NCBI RefSeq assembly: GCF_019039255.1 | Contig: NZ_CP077062.1 | Coordinates: 4,092,001 to 4,156,000 of the forward strand | From: Nocardioides panacis | GTDB lineage: Bacteria > Actinomycetota > Actinomycetes > Propionibacteriales > Nocardioidaceae | Direction of reading: 5' to 3' | Length of the DNA: 64,000 bases | Part shown: positions 61,857 through 64,000 of the stretch, in pieces | How the letters are laid out: every line of letters starts with the position of its first letter | Numbering within the stretch: position 1 is the stretch's first letter | The notes under the pieces: generated by a model | What the model saw: the letters and a program-made list of their open reading frames with translations, nothing else | Database searches by the model: none | What the model was told of the DNA's origin: nothing | Program-made: the position numbers and the translations under genes

Positions 61857-62243
61857 CAGAGGAGAACGCGGAGCCCCGCACCTCGAAGCCAGTGACCGCT
61901 GACCCTTCAGCGCCGCGAACCCCGTCCCCTCGTCGCTTCTCCCGACTCGACGAAGTTGCCGACATGTTCTCCACCAGCACCATCCAGATCCTCGCCCTCA
62001 TCCGTCGCGGTGAACTCCGGGCCATCCAATCGGCGGTCGAGGCCAATGGCGCATCGAACAGACCATCGAGGTAACCGCCGGTACCGGCGCAGCCAGGTCG
62101 CAGTGGTCGCCAACGCTCGTTTGGTCCGTTGGCACCACCTGAACTTCGAAACCGACCGCCCTTCCTGGGTTGCCCGGTGCCCTGGTGGACCTGGACCGGT
62201 GAAGGCATCGCCGGGCTCTGGGCCATCAGCCTCTACCGCATGA
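61853..62243 (+). CDS. Excisionase-type HTH protein (frame needs one base removed)
   Basis: From GTG 61853: FSRLDEVADMFSTSTIQILA, LIRRGELRAIQ is an excisionase-type HTH. The assembled frame stops at 62074. Removing one base near GG 62048-62049 continues into RGNRRYRRSQVAVVANARLV, the same C-terminal block as the gene at 54442. Corrected length 129 residues. If the frame change is real, this is a pseudogene. Confidence 0.5.
62061..62140 (+). repeat. 80-bp direct repeat, right copy
   Basis: Partner of 54790-54869, same orientation, about 82% identical without gaps. The two copies enclose the transposition operon and its small neighbours (about 7.2 kb). Confidence 0.7.
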
Positions 62244-62441
62244 GCCAAGACTGACCGCTCGGAAAGCGCTTGCGCCCTCGCTGAGGTGAACCGGGAGGCG
62301 GGCCGATACGTGGTTGCGCGCGGGGAGTCGCGAGTCGGCGCGGGGTGCTGTTGCTTGTCAGCACCGCAATCTGGATAGGACATCAGTGCCCTGCCGTGAA
62401 CTCAGGGAAGTGCCGCGCGTGTTGTCGCCGCCGTCGATTTC
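62244..62441. other. Intergenic stretch
   Basis: No gene. A small stem GGTGCTG/CAGCACC (62344-62350, 62359-62365) lies beyond the 3' end of the right-edge gene and could be a weak terminator. Confidence 0.4.
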
Positions 62442-64000
62442 CTATATAAACCCGACGGTCCCGAGAGCGTAAGCCAGATCGGGTGCGTCGAGAGGGTGAC
62501 CGTGTTCAAGGCTCTTGATAGACAGCACGCCGTCGGAGGTGCGGTCTGGATGGAAGGTGGACCAGGTGTTGCAGCGCGGACAGTCACGACCTATTAGGTA
62601 TGGGCGAAGCAGGTGCAGATTTCCCTGACCGTCAGCGACATACAAACTTCCTTGCTCAAGGTCGCTACGGGCTTGTTGCATATGTACGAAGGGCACGACT
62701 GGGTGGTCACCCATGAGGCGTCGATAGGTGACATCGGTTATTCCCGAGAGGGAGTCATAGCGGACATCGCTGACGTGGATCAGCGGTAAATCCGTGAGGA
62801 ACGAGGCACTCTGGATGAGCATCTGTAGGTCTGCGAACTCTTCCTCCACCATCGCACTGAACTCGGCGTCGGTGTAGCGGCGGAGATGGGCCTGGGCCTG
62901 GCGACGGCTGCTGAGACGGCGTCGGGGGCCTGCCGTGGTCTCCGACAGCAGACTGCGAACTTCGCCCAGCGGCTGCTCATCGGGAAGTCGACGAAAGGCC
63001 CTACCAGAGATCTCTTCGAGGACTGCAACCCAGTCACCTAGTCCCGGACCCGAGCGCCCGGACGAGAGTTTCTCCTTGATCGCTTGGGTCGCTCCCACCG
63101 GGAGCCCCGCATGTCGCGCCATGACGAGACCGATCATGGCGCAGTAGCAAAGCAGCACCTCGTAGGTCTCCAGGATCGCTTCGTGGGTCTGCCGTAGATC
63201 TGCTCCAGTGCGAAGCGCTTCAAGAGTGCGCCAACGATATGCAATGGGATAGGGATAGCGAGTACGGACCCGATAGTCGGGATCGTCCACGAGTGCTGCG
63301 GCCTCACCCTTGAGACGGAGGGTTCTGCCCCGGTCAACTAGTCGGGCGCGCGCATCTCTTGATGAGTCGCTGTCGAACGTTGCGAGCAGAAGGCGCTCTG
63401 CCTCTCGCGCCCAGTCTGTGAAATGTTGTGAGGCGCTTGCCAAGTCGTCAAGTGCGGCGGTCAACGCCGCGTCTGGCTCTGGGAGCGGCAAGTCTCGCAA
63501 CGCCGCCGAGGTCAGTCTCATCGTGACGCCACGAGCAGCGGTGAGCGCCGCTGCGAGTTCGGATCGGAGGAACAGGACGATCATTTGCCGATGTGCTGTT
63601 GTCAGCGGACGTTTGGGACGTAGGGCGAGCACGCTTCGACCCACGACCGCAGGAAGGTCCAGTGCCTGCACCTCCGCAACTATGTGGCCCGTAGAGACGG
63701 ATGGACGCCTTATGGAACGAATGAGGAACTCCCCCACGCGGAGAGGTTCAGAAGCGCCCGCGTGTACCCACATCGTGTCTGGATCGATAGCCGCGATGGT
63801 GCCGTCCGCTAAGACATCGCGCCCGTCCAAGAACCGGGTCGCGCCCGGTTCAGTCGACTCGCACGGCCCGCCTACAAGCGCCCCGAGAGTCGGAAGGGGT
63901 GAAATGACGTGAAAGAGGTCTTCGAGTGCCTCGGTCGCTCCGAACCCCGCCAACTCGGACTGGCGGCGGAGAATATCCGGATCATGCCTTTCAAACGCCA
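62442..64000 (-). CDS. Partial protein with HsdS/methylase-like target-recognition region
   Basis: The frame is open to the right edge, so the N-terminus is missing; about 519 codons are visible, and the TTG at 63953 is not necessarily the start. LIRSIRRPSVSTGHIVAEVQ, LDLPAVVGRSVLALRPKRPL and MRLTSAALRDLPLPEPDAAL resemble the specificity region that closes N-6 adenine methylases and HsdS subunits. A helical domain (YPYPIAYRWRTLEALRTGAD) and a C-terminal zinc-ribbon-like CPRCNTW follow. Possibly the C-terminal half of a defence-type methyltransferase or specificity protein; the catalytic part would lie beyond 64000. Confidence 0.5.
   Translation of the reverse strand, partial: AFERHDPDILRRQSELAGFGATEALEDLFHVISPLPTLGALVGGPCESTEPGATRFLDGRDVLADGTIAAIDPDTMWVHAGASEPLRVGEFLIRSIRRPSVSTGHIVAEVQALDLPAVVGRSVLALRPKRPLTTAHRQMIVLFLRSELAAALTAARGVTMRLTSAALRDLPLPEPDAALTAALDDLASASQHFTDWAREAERLLLATFDSDSSRDARARLVDRGRTLRLKGEAAALVDDPDYRVRTRYPYPIAYRWRTLEALRTGADLRQTHEAILETYEVLLCYCAMIGLVMARHAGLPVGATQAIKEKLSSGRSGPGLGDWVAVLEEISGRAFRRLPDEQPLGEVRSLLSETTAGPRRRLSSRRQAQAHLRRYTDAEFSAMVEEEFADLQMLIQSASFLTDLPLIHVSDVRYDSLSGITDVTYRRLMGDHPVVPFVHMQQARSDLEQGSLYVADGQGNLHLLRPYLIGRDCPRCNTWSTFHPDRTSDGVLSIKSLEHGHPLDAPDLAYALGTVGFI

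Overview
The window comes from the chromosome of a high-G+C actinobacterium, most likely a member of the Nocardioidaceae or a close relative. The evidence is the very high G+C content with GTG/TTG starts, the actinobacterial parS sequence, inositol-3-phosphate synthase, and a gene order that closely follows Mycobacterium tuberculosis on both sides of its origin. No tRNA, rRNA or CRISPR array was seen.

Layout. Bases 1-553 hold the 5' part of dnaA (minus strand). The dnaA-rpmH gap (554-1157) carries DnaA boxes. Bases 1158-7220 are the classic origin operon rpmH-rnpA-yidD-yidC-khpB-rsmG-parA-parB, with four parS sites. Bases 7600-13507 hold a winged-helix regulator with an MFS pump, a PlsC-like acyltransferase, a D-Ala-D-Ala ligase, a PLP aminotransferase and a GNAT protein. 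Bases 13521-25640 correspond to the M. tuberculosis Rv3907c-Rv3916c block: cwlM-like amidase, trxA, trxB, anti-sigma factor, sigM, pseudokinase, murJ, a large secreted/membrane protein and pcnA. Bases 25700-30974 hold a YdeI-like protein, a TetR/oxidoreductase pair, an MFS protein, ino1 and a PadR regulator. Bases 31245-52609 correspond to the Rv0050-Rv0058 block: class A PBP, GT87 mannosyltransferase, rpsF-ssb-rpsR-rplI and dnaB. Inserted into this block are metabolic genes, a FemX/alanine-racemase-like pair, two paralogous secreted phospholipase-D-like proteins and a MATE transporter.

Bases 52610-64000 are different: visibly lower G+C, small unrecognised genes, three related excisionase-type HTH genes, and a compact Tn7-like transposition operon on the minus strand. 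That operon encodes a TnsA-like PD-(D/E)xK nuclease, a DDE transposase (TnsB), an AAA+ ATPase (TnsC), an unrecognised ~397-aa protein where TniQ/TnsD would normally sit, and an HTH regulator. A protein with a type-I-methylase-like target-recognition region runs off the right edge. At the junction with the core genome, just after dnaB, is an array of six imperfect ~18-19-bp repeats at about 22-bp spacing, interleaved with two perfect DnaA boxes. This array is either a transposon-end/TnsB-site array or an iteron-like, origin-like element, and together with the TniQ-less operon it is the most interesting part of the window.

Caution: at least ten genes, several of them essential (trxA, ssb, rplI, pcnA, parA), need a 1-2 base correction to read through. 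Nearly all corrections remove an extra C or G. These are most simply sequencing/assembly errors, so I give corrected gene extents rather than calling the genes broken.
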